From NCBI RefSeq assembly GCF_028690125.1, contig NZ_JAQVBV010000017.1:1-64000 (forward strand): a DNA stretch of 64,000 nucleotides. Direction: 5' to 3'. The notes under the pieces are model-generated. The model was not told the origin of the DNA, did no database searches, and saw only the letters and a program-made list of their open reading frames with translations. The translations under genes were made by a program, and so were the position numbers. Shown one piece after another: positions 53,702 through 61,955 of the stretch. This DNA is from Bacteroides sp. GTDB taxonomy: Bacteria; Bacteroidota; Bacteroidia; Bacteroidales; Bacteroidaceae. Every line of letters begins with the position of its first letter. Position 1 is the stretch's first letter.

Positions 53702-54746
53702 TCTTTTTATCAGACATTCAACTATCGGTTGAACTGGATGACTGGAGCGATTAACGAACTAGTAAAGCATCTCATTACATTCTTTAAGCCATCTGATCGC
53801 GATTCTGTGACATTACTTATTGAGTCTATGCCCATGATTACCTGCCAAGGAAAGAATAAAACCGGGAAAATGGCTAGTGAAATTGTAACCTGAGACTTAT
53901 TTTTCCCAGTTGTTTCAAAGATCAGATAACCCATAGAACCGTTTTAAAACGGCTGAATGAGAAGACAAATATTCAAAGAGCGATGAAGGTCAGATCAATA
54001 TCTGGGCTTCTAGTACATACAATGGGCAAAATAGCCTTGCATTCATTTATCTAATTTTCTAAATTATGCGAATCATAGTTTGATTACTGATTCTCATAAT
54101 TTATTTTCTAGTACAAATATAACTTCATTTAAAATTGATCACTTCTTAAAAAAAATATTTAGAATAAAAAAGATAACCAATTGATTATGAATGGATATTC
54201 TTATGTGGAAAATGTTTTTTTTATGATTTGAGAATAGGAATTTTACGATTTGGATTTTTATTTTTGGAAATTGGGCTTTTGAACGAAGATTCTTAATGTT
54301 TTCATTTAGCAAATGAACTATTTGGGAAAGAATACACGCGGTAATCACTAGCGATAATGTATATCGCTGATGCATCGCAACTAAAGATAAATAACTTGAG
54401 TTTGATGAAATATATTCGCTTGATTTATCGGCAAACTGGTGGGAGATATAAAGGATACATCAGCAAAAAGCTTTTTGAAAAACTGTTTATTGATGGAATA
54501 CAATTGATTACTAAACTCAAAAGCAACATGAAAGGAGCAATCCTGAAAGTATCAGATGGAGTACTGCTGAGAAAAAGAGCCATTATTGAAACCATTAATG
54601 ATGAACTCAAGAACATTGCACAAATAGAGCATTCAAGGCATAGGGCATTTCATGATTTTGTGGTGAATCTGTTGAGTGGAATTGCTGCATATTGCTTCTT
54701 CCCCAAGAAACCGTCTATCAACTTGGAAAAAATGGTTGATAGATAG
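53702..54746 (+). pseudogene. Decayed IS982-family transposase
   Basis: Two fragments remain. An N-terminal part (53702-53893) contains INELVKHLITFFKPSDRDSV and LLIESMPMITCQGKNKTG and stops early. A C-terminal part (54357-54746, 129 residues) contains SKKLFEKLFIDGIQLITKLK, LLRKRAIIETINDELKNIAQ and an IEHSRHRAFHDFVVN end, typical of IS982. The ~460 bp between them, up to 54356, are scrambled AT-rich DNA with no open frame. A 14-bp palindrome (CCGTTTTAAAACGG) lies at 53939-53952. It separates the two pilus clusters and its right end abuts the duplicated segment at 54781. Confidence 0.8.
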
Positions 54747-54780
54747 CTTACTTTATTCTAATAAATTCATCGAACTCATG

Positions 54781-55045
54781 TTAATTAGTACAATTTTAGA
54801 GTAGAAGACGTAGCCAAAAAAATGATAGCGATGATGGCCATTACTAGTGCACCACAGACAAAAACAAATATAGCGGGAAGTATGAGATCTCGATCGGTCA
54901 AAAAGTGAGGATGATTTTTTTTTTCAGGTGCGGTTCGTTGTATACGCATCATGTTATGGTCACTTCTATTCCTAGTCTCAGTGTGTGGGGATATGGTTGT
55001 TTTCATACTATTAGTTATTTATATATTAATTATTTCATTGCTTTT
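54781..55045. repeat. Duplicated segment, copy B
   Basis: Direct repeat of 44366-44620 lying 10.4 kb away, with a ~15-bp insert upstream of the gene and a 6-bp in-frame deletion within it. Confidence 0.85.
54785..55006 (-). CDS. Small membrane protein at the 3' end of pilus cluster B
   Basis: The 73-residue product is near identical to the protein at 44370-44597, with the same transmembrane helix and C-terminal TSSTLKLY and one shortened Asp/Asn run. It follows fimbrillin cluster B on the same strand, as copy A follows cluster A. Maintenance of the same frame despite the 6-bp deletion supports a real protein. The IS982 remnant begins 38 bp beyond its stop. Confidence 0.65.
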   Translation of the reverse strand: MKTTISPHTETRNRSDHNMMRIQRTAPEKKNHPHFLTDRDLILPAIFVFVCGALVMAIIAIIFLATSSTLKLY

Positions 55046-55058
55046 GTGATTGAGGGCA

Positions 55059-55280
55059 TTACTCACGTTGTAGTTCAGAAGTGTTGGCAATGCTGTTTGG
55101 GATACCTCCGGGCGTTGCAGCAAGTGTTTGGATGGCCGCAGCACGGATAGTAGCTGTTCGGAGTGAGCGTTTTCCATGTGGATTATCGAGGTATGTCTGC
55201 GTTTGCAATTCATCAATGATAGAGGCACGGGCAGTTCGCTCGATTAGTTTGGCAGTTGGGGTTATCTTGTTTTTTTTCAT
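55059..55280 (-). CDS. Possible small basic protein
   Basis: A 73-codon frame begins MKKNKITPTAKLIERTARAS at 55280 and lies 52 bp upstream of the small membrane gene. It is rich in Arg, Thr and Ala and lacks a signal peptide. No counterpart exists in the same place in cluster A. Coding is uncertain. The 55281-55515 gap beyond it is AT-rich with no other gene. Confidence 0.3.
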   Translation of the reverse strand: MKKNKITPTAKLIERTARASIIDELQTQTYLDNPHGKRSLRTATIRAAAIQTLAATPGGIPNSIANTSELQRE

Positions 55281-55515
55281 GCTATTATTCTATTTTGTGG
55301 GGATTCATGTTTTTCATCAAAGATGGCAATGAAGCAGGATATAGTAATAATAAAATTATTGTCATACAAATACATTTAAAAGTCTCTATGACGATTTTCA
55401 AGAATCTGTGATTTGGTGGTTGTTTTGCAAGTTGCTGTTTTTATAAATTATCGGAGGTGTCATCAACTCAAAGAAAAAAATGAGGTAAAAATGACTCCTT
55501 TTGCGTAAACGTCTT

Positions 55516-56412
55516 TTAGATTTCAATTTCATAATCTTTGTTTATCCAGTCGGAAATACCACACTCTATTTCCAGTGGCAAAAGGGCTTGCGATCCGTTG
55601 ATCTTCACGGTATAATTATATTGTGCGCCTGCCATGAATGACTGTCCGGCAGGAACGACATACCGCAATGTCTCGTCTCCCAAGGTAAATGTAAACTCGA
55701 TGCCATTAGCATCCTCTATCGGTAGCAGGATGGCTACGGCTATTGGTTTGCCGGATTCCTTTCGGGCAGTGATGGAACTTTCGGTCGTCGAACGATTTAT
55801 CAGGCTCCCCGTTGCCAGTTGGAAAGAAGCACGGGTACTGATGTTTCGAACTTCGACAAGAGTGTGTAGTAACTCATCTTCTGTAACATTTTCACCTTGT
55901 TTTAATTCGAAATGGAGTTTAGTCAGCATATGCTTGAATACAAACGAAACATTGGGTTGGCTCGCGCTCATACCACTGACACGGTCGGCATACAACAGAT
56001 CAAGGGGTGCAAGGGAAGTTTGAACGGATAAGTCTATTGGGACTATACCTTCTGTGACTTCATCCTTATGTGGGGCGTATGCGCTAAAAGACACAGTACT
56101 TCCGTCCATTGGATAATATAAAGTTTGGTCAGGTGTGACCGGTACAAATCCGGAGTTTTGTTCTCCTTCCGATTTGTAATACTTCCTATTTTCTGCATGG
56201 AAAGTCATCACTGCTGTTTCCGGTTCCATAAATATACCGATGGTGGCGTTTTCTTCAAAGGGTTCCAGAGGCGTAGTGGCATTTAGATTACCGATATTGG
56301 CTCCTATACGAACAGGCGTTGATTCAAATGCTTGTTCTTCTCTATTATCACTACATCCTGCTAAAACTCCTTCGAAGAGTAGGAGCAGGAAGTATAAATT
56401 TATTTGTTTCAT
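55516..56412 (-). CDS. Fimbrillin family lipoprotein
   Basis: The 298-residue lipoprotein (lipobox L-A-G-C, Cys19) is a short Mfa-like_1 fimbrillin: GFVPVTPDQTLYYPMDGSTVSFSAYAP (~85-110), VSFVFKHMLTKLHFEL and C-terminal LEIECGISDWINKDY. It lacks the T-R-A site and the extra adhesin domain of its neighbours. It is the last fimbrillin of cluster B and starts 23 bp after the preceding gene's stop. A minor or terminal subunit role is plausible. Confidence 0.75.
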   Translation of the reverse strand: MKQINLYFLLLLFEGVLAGCSDNREEQAFESTPVRIGANIGNLNATTPLEPFEENATIGIFMEPETAVMTFHAENRKYYKSEGEQNSGFVPVTPDQTLYYPMDGSTVSFSAYAPHKDEVTEGIVPIDLSVQTSLAPLDLLYADRVSGMSASQPNVSFVFKHMLTKLHFELKQGENVTEDELLHTLVEVRNISTRASFQLATGSLINRSTTESSITARKESGKPIAVAILLPIEDANGIEFTFTLGDETLRYVVPAGQSFMAGAQYNYTVKINGSQALLPLEIECGISDWINKDYEIEI

Positions 56413-56435
56413 TTAATTTCCTGTCTTAGTGAGTT

Positions 56436-57434
56436 TTATACTTTTTCTTCCAGATCGACTTCGATGTCTTCCGCTTCATTCCATTTACCGATGCCGCAGC
56501 TCACGTCAAGTTCGTCGGCTCCTGCTGCTCCTTTTTTCAGGGTGAATATAAAGTTGTAGGAAGTTCCGCTTTCGAAGACATTCGTCGGGGTAGGAGCATT
56601 ACCTGCGTTTGCCTGATAGGTATATTCTTTTCCGTTGATGGTGAGTTTGAAAAGCACAGTTCCTTCAGCTACCGTTTGGGGGATCACCAGCGCTTTTACT
56701 CCCGATAGGCAGGGTACTGTCTTGTAGGTGGTCTTTGTAAATGATCCAGCAGGAGTGATTTCTGCTACAGTACTCTGTCCTGATACTGTTATGGGGGTGC
56801 TCAGGTTAATGATTCCGTGAGTATTCATTCCGGTCACGATGACTGTGGCAGGAAGTAAGTCCTCGGGCTTGTTGATGTCTTTTCCATTTTTCAGAATGAA
56901 GTTTACTTTCGACAGGCGGTGGAGGAAGTTAAGGTAGACAGTACCGGCTTGTGGCAATTGTCCGTCGATCTGTGCTGTCAGGAAATCGCTCTGACTGTAG
57001 TTATTACCGGTTTGCTGTTGGGTAGATACCTCAACGGTGGCTTTATCATTCACTACGGGAGATGTCTCCTGATAAGGATAGTAGGCAAATAAGGTGCATG
57101 GTTCATTACCTTCGGGCCATAAGATAGGTGTCTCTTGCGTGGCGAAGGCAGCATTCGTTGTTTCAGATCCTGCCGTGGTGCATACGAATGGAACATTCTC
57201 ATGGAAGGCTGTGAGGGTCTCATTTTCTGCTGTCCATAGGCTGAATCCTATTTTGTCATCCTTAGCAAACCACGAACTTAGTCCGGAATCAGCGGTCCGG
57301 TTGAGTACGGGAGTGACAATGGAGGTGGAAAGACGAATTTCTCTGCTACTCGCTTCATTTTCTTCGTCCTGCGTGCAGGAGGAGGTAGTTGTGGTGGCGA
57401 TAGCGAATATAAGAATGAGAGAGATTTGTTTCAT
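56436..57434 (-). CDS. Fimbrillin family lipoprotein
   Basis: The 332-residue lipoprotein (lipobox S-S-C, Cys20) has the fimbrillin landmarks: DKIGFSLWTAENET, ILWPEGNEPCTLFAYYPYQETSP, VYLNFLHRLSKVNFILK and the C-terminal DVSCGIGKWNEAEDIEVDL. No additional domain. Sequence differs clearly from the neighbouring genes, so the cluster is not a recent tandem duplication. Confidence 0.78.
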   Translation of the reverse strand: MKQISLILIFAIATTTTSSCTQDEENEASSREIRLSTSIVTPVLNRTADSGLSSWFAKDDKIGFSLWTAENETLTAFHENVPFVCTTAGSETTNAAFATQETPILWPEGNEPCTLFAYYPYQETSPVVNDKATVEVSTQQQTGNNYSQSDFLTAQIDGQLPQAGTVYLNFLHRLSKVNFILKNGKDINKPEDLLPATVIVTGMNTHGIINLSTPITVSGQSTVAEITPAGSFTKTTYKTVPCLSGVKALVIPQTVAEGTVLFKLTINGKEYTYQANAGNAPTPTNVFESGTSYNFIFTLKKGAAGADELDVSCGIGKWNEAEDIEVDLEEKV

Positions 57435-57467
57435 GACTGTTCTGTCTTTAATTAAGTTATTTTATAT

Positions 57468-57499
57468 GTCGGACAACTCAGAATTACGAGTTGTCCGAC
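57468..57499 (-). terminator. 12-bp perfect hairpin between cluster B genes
   Basis: GTCGGACAACTC pairs with GAGTTGTCCGAC over an 8-nt loop. No U run follows on the minus strand, so it may act as a processing or attenuation structure. Confidence 0.5.
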
Positions 57500-57508
57500 T
57501 AATCCCAC

Positions 57509-59194
57509 TTATCGATTTTGGATGTAACGTACTGCGTAAGTCTCGTCCATAGGAGTGATTGCTACAGGCTGTGTAACACCTTTTGCATCGAAAGAGAAAG
57601 TTTTTGCTTCATCTCCATCTTTCATCCAGTAGATACCTTGACCTGCCTTTGTATCCTTTTCGGTCGAAGGAAGATAGATTATTTCCGGTCGGGTAACGGG
57701 GTAACTATTTCGTATTGCTTCGTACTTTTCCGCTTGAGTAATCCCGCTTCCTCCGGCATTGTTTATAACTATATTGAAATTTTCCGGTCCGCCGCTTTTC
57801 CAGTAACTCAACTTTAGTTTGGCATCGGTTCCTGTGCCTTGGTATTCCCATCGCATCCAATAGGTTTTTCCTCCCGCGTCTGTTTTGATACCATAAATCA
57901 CCTTGTGGGCAGCGTCACAAAAATACATTCCGTCAGAAGATACAGCCTCTTTATCGAATCCAATTTCAGTGGATGTCGGCCATATCTCTGCGATTTCAGC
58001 GGATGTAGGTAAGTGATAGCCCATGGTGAGTTTATCCACTGAGGCTTCCTTCCAGTTCCAAACGCTTTTTGTGCTCTCCGTCAGGTTTTCTTTCTGTAAG
58101 ATGATGTTACAGAAAGAGGTCAGTTTTTCCGGTGTGCCCGTTGTGGTTCCTCCATCGTTCCAGCCAATGATATCAGTTTTTACGGTGATACCGTAGCGAC
58201 CTAGTACAATCCGGTAGAGGTAGTGCGTATTGGGCTCGAACTTGGTGTCCGTTTCCACCGGATAACGGAAATACTTCGTCTCCTTTCCCGTCCCGCAGGT
58301 GAAGAGGAGCAGGTTTGTTCCTCCTTTGACCGTTTGTGGAATGAAGATCGCTTTGTGCAGATAGTGGTATGTTACGCCGACATTTATCTGCTCATTGGTT
58401 GGGGTGATGGGATCGAAATCCGTTGCGTTGGGCACTACTGTCGCTTCCCCTTTGGTGAAATCGATGTTTGAACTGGCAACCGTACCGATGATTTCCACTT
58501 TGTAAGGTTTGTCGGCAGGTTTGGGCAGGAATTCCTCGTTCAGAGTCACTTCGATGGTCATTTTACTGAGCAGGTGTGAGAACTTTAGATCAATCGGGTC
58601 ACTACTCTTTCCTACACTGTTGGTTTTCTTTTGGTTTTGACATTTTGCGTACATCAGGTCGCTCAACTGGTAGTTACTACGTTTGGCACTACCGGTCTTG
58701 CTATTGTTGCCCGATTGGTCGGTGAGCACTTCAAAAGGTACGGCGGTCATCACTTCGGCATTGTCGTTGATTACAGCCGAGTAGGGCGAGTAGGCGAATA
58801 CATCGATGGGGGTTTTCGTGTCTGCCCACTGCATCACTTCGGGCTTTTCTGGTGTCCACAAGGAGGTGCCTCCATTTACAGAGAAGGTATGCTTCATATT
58901 GTCCGAGTGGTTGCCATACAGTTTCAGCGTTCCAGGGGTGAATAGGTTTTCGGATAAGCGGTCATAGTTCACCACATAAATTCCGATTTCATCCCCGGTT
59001 TCGAATGTTGAGGCTAGTGACGTGTTGTCCGCCACGCGCGTCTTCGCTTCCTGCCCTCCATCCACCGACGCAGTAAACCGGATCGCCGTATCGGTGGATG
59101 AGAGATTTGAATCCGTAATGTTGTCCGTGCAGCTATATAAAAGTAGCAGCACGAACCCTATTGCGGGAGAGAATATTTTGGTATGTGGTTTCAT
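57509..59194 (-). CDS. Fimbrillin family lipoprotein with extended C-terminal domain
   Basis: The 561-residue lipoprotein (lipobox L-Y-S-C, Cys22) has a fimbrillin N-terminal part: TRVADNTSLASTFETGDEIGIYVV, PIDVFAYSPYSAVINDNAEV and KFSHLLSKMTIEVTL. A ~210-residue extra C-terminal domain starts near 350 and contains YHLPTSAEIAEIW and YAVRYIQNR at the end. That layout parallels the Lcl/fibrobacter-type tails of cluster A and of two neighbours, though it is more divergent. It could be a tip or accessory subunit. Confidence 0.75.
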   Translation of the reverse strand: MKPHTKIFSPAIGFVLLLLYSCTDNITDSNLSSTDTAIRFTASVDGGQEAKTRVADNTSLASTFETGDEIGIYVVNYDRLSENLFTPGTLKLYGNHSDNMKHTFSVNGGTSLWTPEKPEVMQWADTKTPIDVFAYSPYSAVINDNAEVMTAVPFEVLTDQSGNNSKTGSAKRSNYQLSDLMYAKCQNQKKTNSVGKSSDPIDLKFSHLLSKMTIEVTLNEEFLPKPADKPYKVEIIGTVASSNIDFTKGEATVVPNATDFDPITPTNEQINVGVTYHYLHKAIFIPQTVKGGTNLLLFTCGTGKETKYFRYPVETDTKFEPNTHYLYRIVLGRYGITVKTDIIGWNDGGTTTGTPEKLTSFCNIILQKENLTESTKSVWNWKEASVDKLTMGYHLPTSAEIAEIWPTSTEIGFDKEAVSSDGMYFCDAAHKVIYGIKTDAGGKTYWMRWEYQGTGTDAKLKLSYWKSGGPENFNIVINNAGGSGITQAEKYEAIRNSYPVTRPEIIYLPSTEKDTKAGQGIYWMKDGDEAKTFSFDAKGVTQPVAITPMDETYAVRYIQNR

Positions 59195-59205
59195 ATTTAA
59201 TCAAT

Positions 59206-60879
59206 TCAATTAAACTTCTGAATACAACGTACACTGCATTTCTTTCCGGAAACAGCATCGGTTTTCATGCTAATTTGGGTAGCATCGAAATTCATATACT
59301 TTTTGTCTGTTGCTGTCCAATAGCTTCCGCTACCATTTCCGTCTGAAGCAGGTAGAATCAGTACTTGCGCTTGGCTTTTTGGGAAAAGGGCTTTTACTTC
59401 ATTGGTTGTTTTGTTATCTAATGTAGTACCAGCGGTCACTGCGTCTGTCCAAGTACTTATTCTAAGATATTTGGTAATAGTCGGAGTAGTCGTAGTCAGA
59501 TATTGCCAGCTAAAGAAATATTTGTCTGTTCCGACTTTCTTGATACCATAAATAGTATTTACCCCATCTGAATAATATTCATTATCTTCATCTAATATAT
59601 ATCCAGAAGTGTTGAATTTGACACTATTAGCAGGAAGTATAGCTGCAAACTCTTCTGGTGTAGGCAATCGGTATCCGGCAGGAGCCAATGATGTTTTCCA
59701 TTCATAAGTTTCTCCTAACGGATAGGTGGCATTTGTCCCGAAATTGGATGTAGACCAGAATAGCTTGTTGAAATCAGATGTTTTGTCAGCGTCTCCTGTG
59801 TCTTCGTTATTATCGGGAGTCCAGTCATTAATGGCTGTTTCAGTAGAAACAGTGATATTATAACTTCCTACTGTGATGTTGAATATATGATGGAAACCCG
59901 ACTTGAACGTAAATGACGATGGGGCATAGTTATATACCTTTCCATTTACATTGAGGCTAATCAATGTATTGTTTGTAATAGTCTGTGGCACTACGATAGC
60001 CTGATAATCACGGGTGTCACCCGTTGATGCTAAACTTGCGGGAGTGATAGGTTGTATATCCGTAGTCGTTTCATTCACTATAGCTATGTCTGTACCTGTC
60101 GTCTCCGGCTTGCCATCATTGCCTGCTGTCTTTTTGGTAAAGTCGATTAATGAATTTACATTCGTCCCGGTGATGGAGATGCTATGGGTAGGTACTACAA
60201 TATTACCACTTGCGTCTTTAAACTCATCATTGAACGTTACGTGGATGGTTGCCTTACTCAACACATGGTTGAATATCAGTTTAACCGGAGCACCCGCTTG
60301 ACCTGTCTCTGTATTTTTTGTTGCATTCGCCGAATGTGCCCAAAGCAAATCACTTAATTGATAATTGCTTCGTTTGGCATTTGTTTCCGTTTTCGACTGA
60401 TTTGTTTTTACTGCGAAAGGCACCTTGGTCATGTCTGTCACGCTTGTGGTAATGTCAGATAGATAAGGATAATAGGCAGTAAGGTAAACACTGTTCTGAT
60501 TGTTGTTCCATAACATCGAGCCTTGACTACTTTCCCATATATTCTTGTCATTCAGCGTATGTTTTATATTATCGGCGTGATTTCCCAACGGGAGCAGTGT
60601 GCCGTCCGCCACCACTGAGCCGGATACGTCGTTATCTACCACAAAGATACCTATCTCATCGTCTTTCTCAAATGCTTTACCATCAACAGCTGCTATGCGC
60701 GGCTGTGTATCTTTCGCTCCATTGATAAGTGCCGACACTCTGATTTGGTTGTCGTCTACATAAGTTTCGGAACTTTCATTCTTTTCACATCCTGCTAAAA
60801 ACAGAAGTGCCATGCAACCATATAAGCTGTGCTTCCAAAGGTCAATGGTCTTGTTACATTCATTGTTTGATTTCATCAT
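59206..60879 (-). CDS. Fimbrillin family lipoprotein with extended C-terminal domain
   Basis: The 557-residue lipoprotein (lipobox L-A-G-C, Cys31) has a long n-region before the hydrophobic core. The fimbrillin half includes KAFEKDDEIGIFVVDNDVSG, VYLTAYYPYLSDITTSV and LIFNHVLSKATIHVTF. The C-terminal ~200 residues resemble the previous protein's tail, with RLPTPEEFAAILPAN and the end C-S-V-R-C-I-Q-K-F-N. The two genes are only 11 bp apart and are probably ancient duplicates. Confidence 0.75.
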   Translation of the reverse strand: MMKSNNECNKTIDLWKHSLYGCMALLFLAGCEKNESSETYVDDNQIRVSALINGAKDTQPRIAAVDGKAFEKDDEIGIFVVDNDVSGSVVADGTLLPLGNHADNIKHTLNDKNIWESSQGSMLWNNNQNSVYLTAYYPYLSDITTSVTDMTKVPFAVKTNQSKTETNAKRSNYQLSDLLWAHSANATKNTETGQAGAPVKLIFNHVLSKATIHVTFNDEFKDASGNIVVPTHSISITGTNVNSLIDFTKKTAGNDGKPETTGTDIAIVNETTTDIQPITPASLASTGDTRDYQAIVVPQTITNNTLISLNVNGKVYNYAPSSFTFKSGFHHIFNITVGSYNITVSTETAINDWTPDNNEDTGDADKTSDFNKLFWSTSNFGTNATYPLGETYEWKTSLAPAGYRLPTPEEFAAILPANSVKFNTSGYILDEDNEYYSDGVNTIYGIKKVGTDKYFFSWQYLTTTTPTITKYLRISTWTDAVTAGTTLDNKTTNEVKALFPKSQAQVLILPASDGNGSGSYWTATDKKYMNFDATQISMKTDAVSGKKCSVRCIQKFN

Positions 60880-60923
60880 TTCTTTATTTTTAATTCATTA
60901 TATATTTGTTTAAAGATTTATCT

Positions 60924-61952
60924 TTATTCTCCTTCGGCATCTCCGTTGGTGAATCCTCCGTTGTCCCAAGCATTGATAGAGGTAGATACCTCGATGTTAC
61001 TTACTCCAATTTCTTTCTTAACTGTGATAACGAAACGTTGCTGCATACCGCTTTGCAGATAAATGTTATCACGGGCGTGGTATGGATATTCTATGCCGTC
61101 AATGAATACCGAGAAGAGATGCGTCCCGTTTTTCACTTCCTGAGGTATCACAATCGCTTTTACGCCTTCATAGTAAATTTCACCTTTGTCCGAGGTTATT
61201 TGTTGAAATTCACCTGCAGGAGTTAGTATCTCTTCGGTCGCTTCGCCAGTCGGTTCAAAGGCAGGCGTAGCGTTGAAGTCATAGGTTCCTTTGAGCTTTT
61301 GCCCGTACAGTTTTATGGTAGCTTGTAACAGACTGGGGTTTTCAGCATACGATTCTGTCTTAAGGCGGAAAATTACCTTCGATAGCAGATGCCTGAAGGC
61401 CAAAGCAACGGAAACGTGTTCCGGTTGCACTCCGTCCCTTGTAATCGTCCCCTGCTGACAGGTTCCCAGATAATCACTTTCGGTATATCCGTCGTTCTGT
61501 TGATTGGCGGAGAGGCGAATGTTGAATTTACCTGCTGTTCCCTCCTCTTGTTTGTCGGGGTAAAGGGCGTAGAAGCGGGCGTTGTGTTGCTGCTCTTCGG
61601 TGAGGTAAAGCGGCAGTTCGGTGTCGTTATCGGGATGACAGACAGTGAAGGCGATATTTTCGTAACCCGAGGCCTGTGCGATTAGTTTCCGTACCTGATG
61701 TCCGTCATCATCTGTATCTTCTGTAGGTGAGTACTCTACAGTGAGATGTACCTTGTCTCCTTGAGTGAAAGATGTTTGCAGCCTGTTGTCTGTAGTACGG
61801 GTTTCGGCCGGGATACCCGCAACAAATCGTACCGGGAGTGGAGAATTCTCCGGCAATTCCGGCAGTTCCGACCGGCTGCTGCAAGCAGTGGCAAGCAACA
61901 AACAGCCGTAGACGCCGGTCATTAGTAAAGTTCTCCCTATTGTTTGTTTCAT
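60924..61952 (-). CDS. Fimbrillin family lipoprotein
   Basis: The 342-residue lipoprotein (lipobox L-A-T-A-C, Cys24) has a TRTTDNRLQTSFTQGDKVHLTVEY start, ARFYALYPDKQEEGTAGKFN, LAFRHLLSKVIFRLK and a C-terminal SINAWDNGGFTNGD strand. Size fits a shaft or minor subunit. It starts 3 bp after the stop of the 657-residue gene. Confidence 0.78.
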   Translation of the reverse strand: MKQTIGRTLLMTGVYGCLLLATACSSRSELPELPENSPLPVRFVAGIPAETRTTDNRLQTSFTQGDKVHLTVEYSPTEDTDDDGHQVRKLIAQASGYENIAFTVCHPDNDTELPLYLTEEQQHNARFYALYPDKQEEGTAGKFNIRLSANQQNDGYTESDYLGTCQQGTITRDGVQPEHVSVALAFRHLLSKVIFRLKTESYAENPSLLQATIKLYGQKLKGTYDFNATPAFEPTGEATEEILTPAGEFQQITSDKGEIYYEGVKAIVIPQEVKNGTHLFSVFIDGIEYPYHARDNIYLQSGMQQRFVITVKKEIGVSNIEVSTSINAWDNGGFTNGDAEGE

Positions 61953-61955
61953 ATC

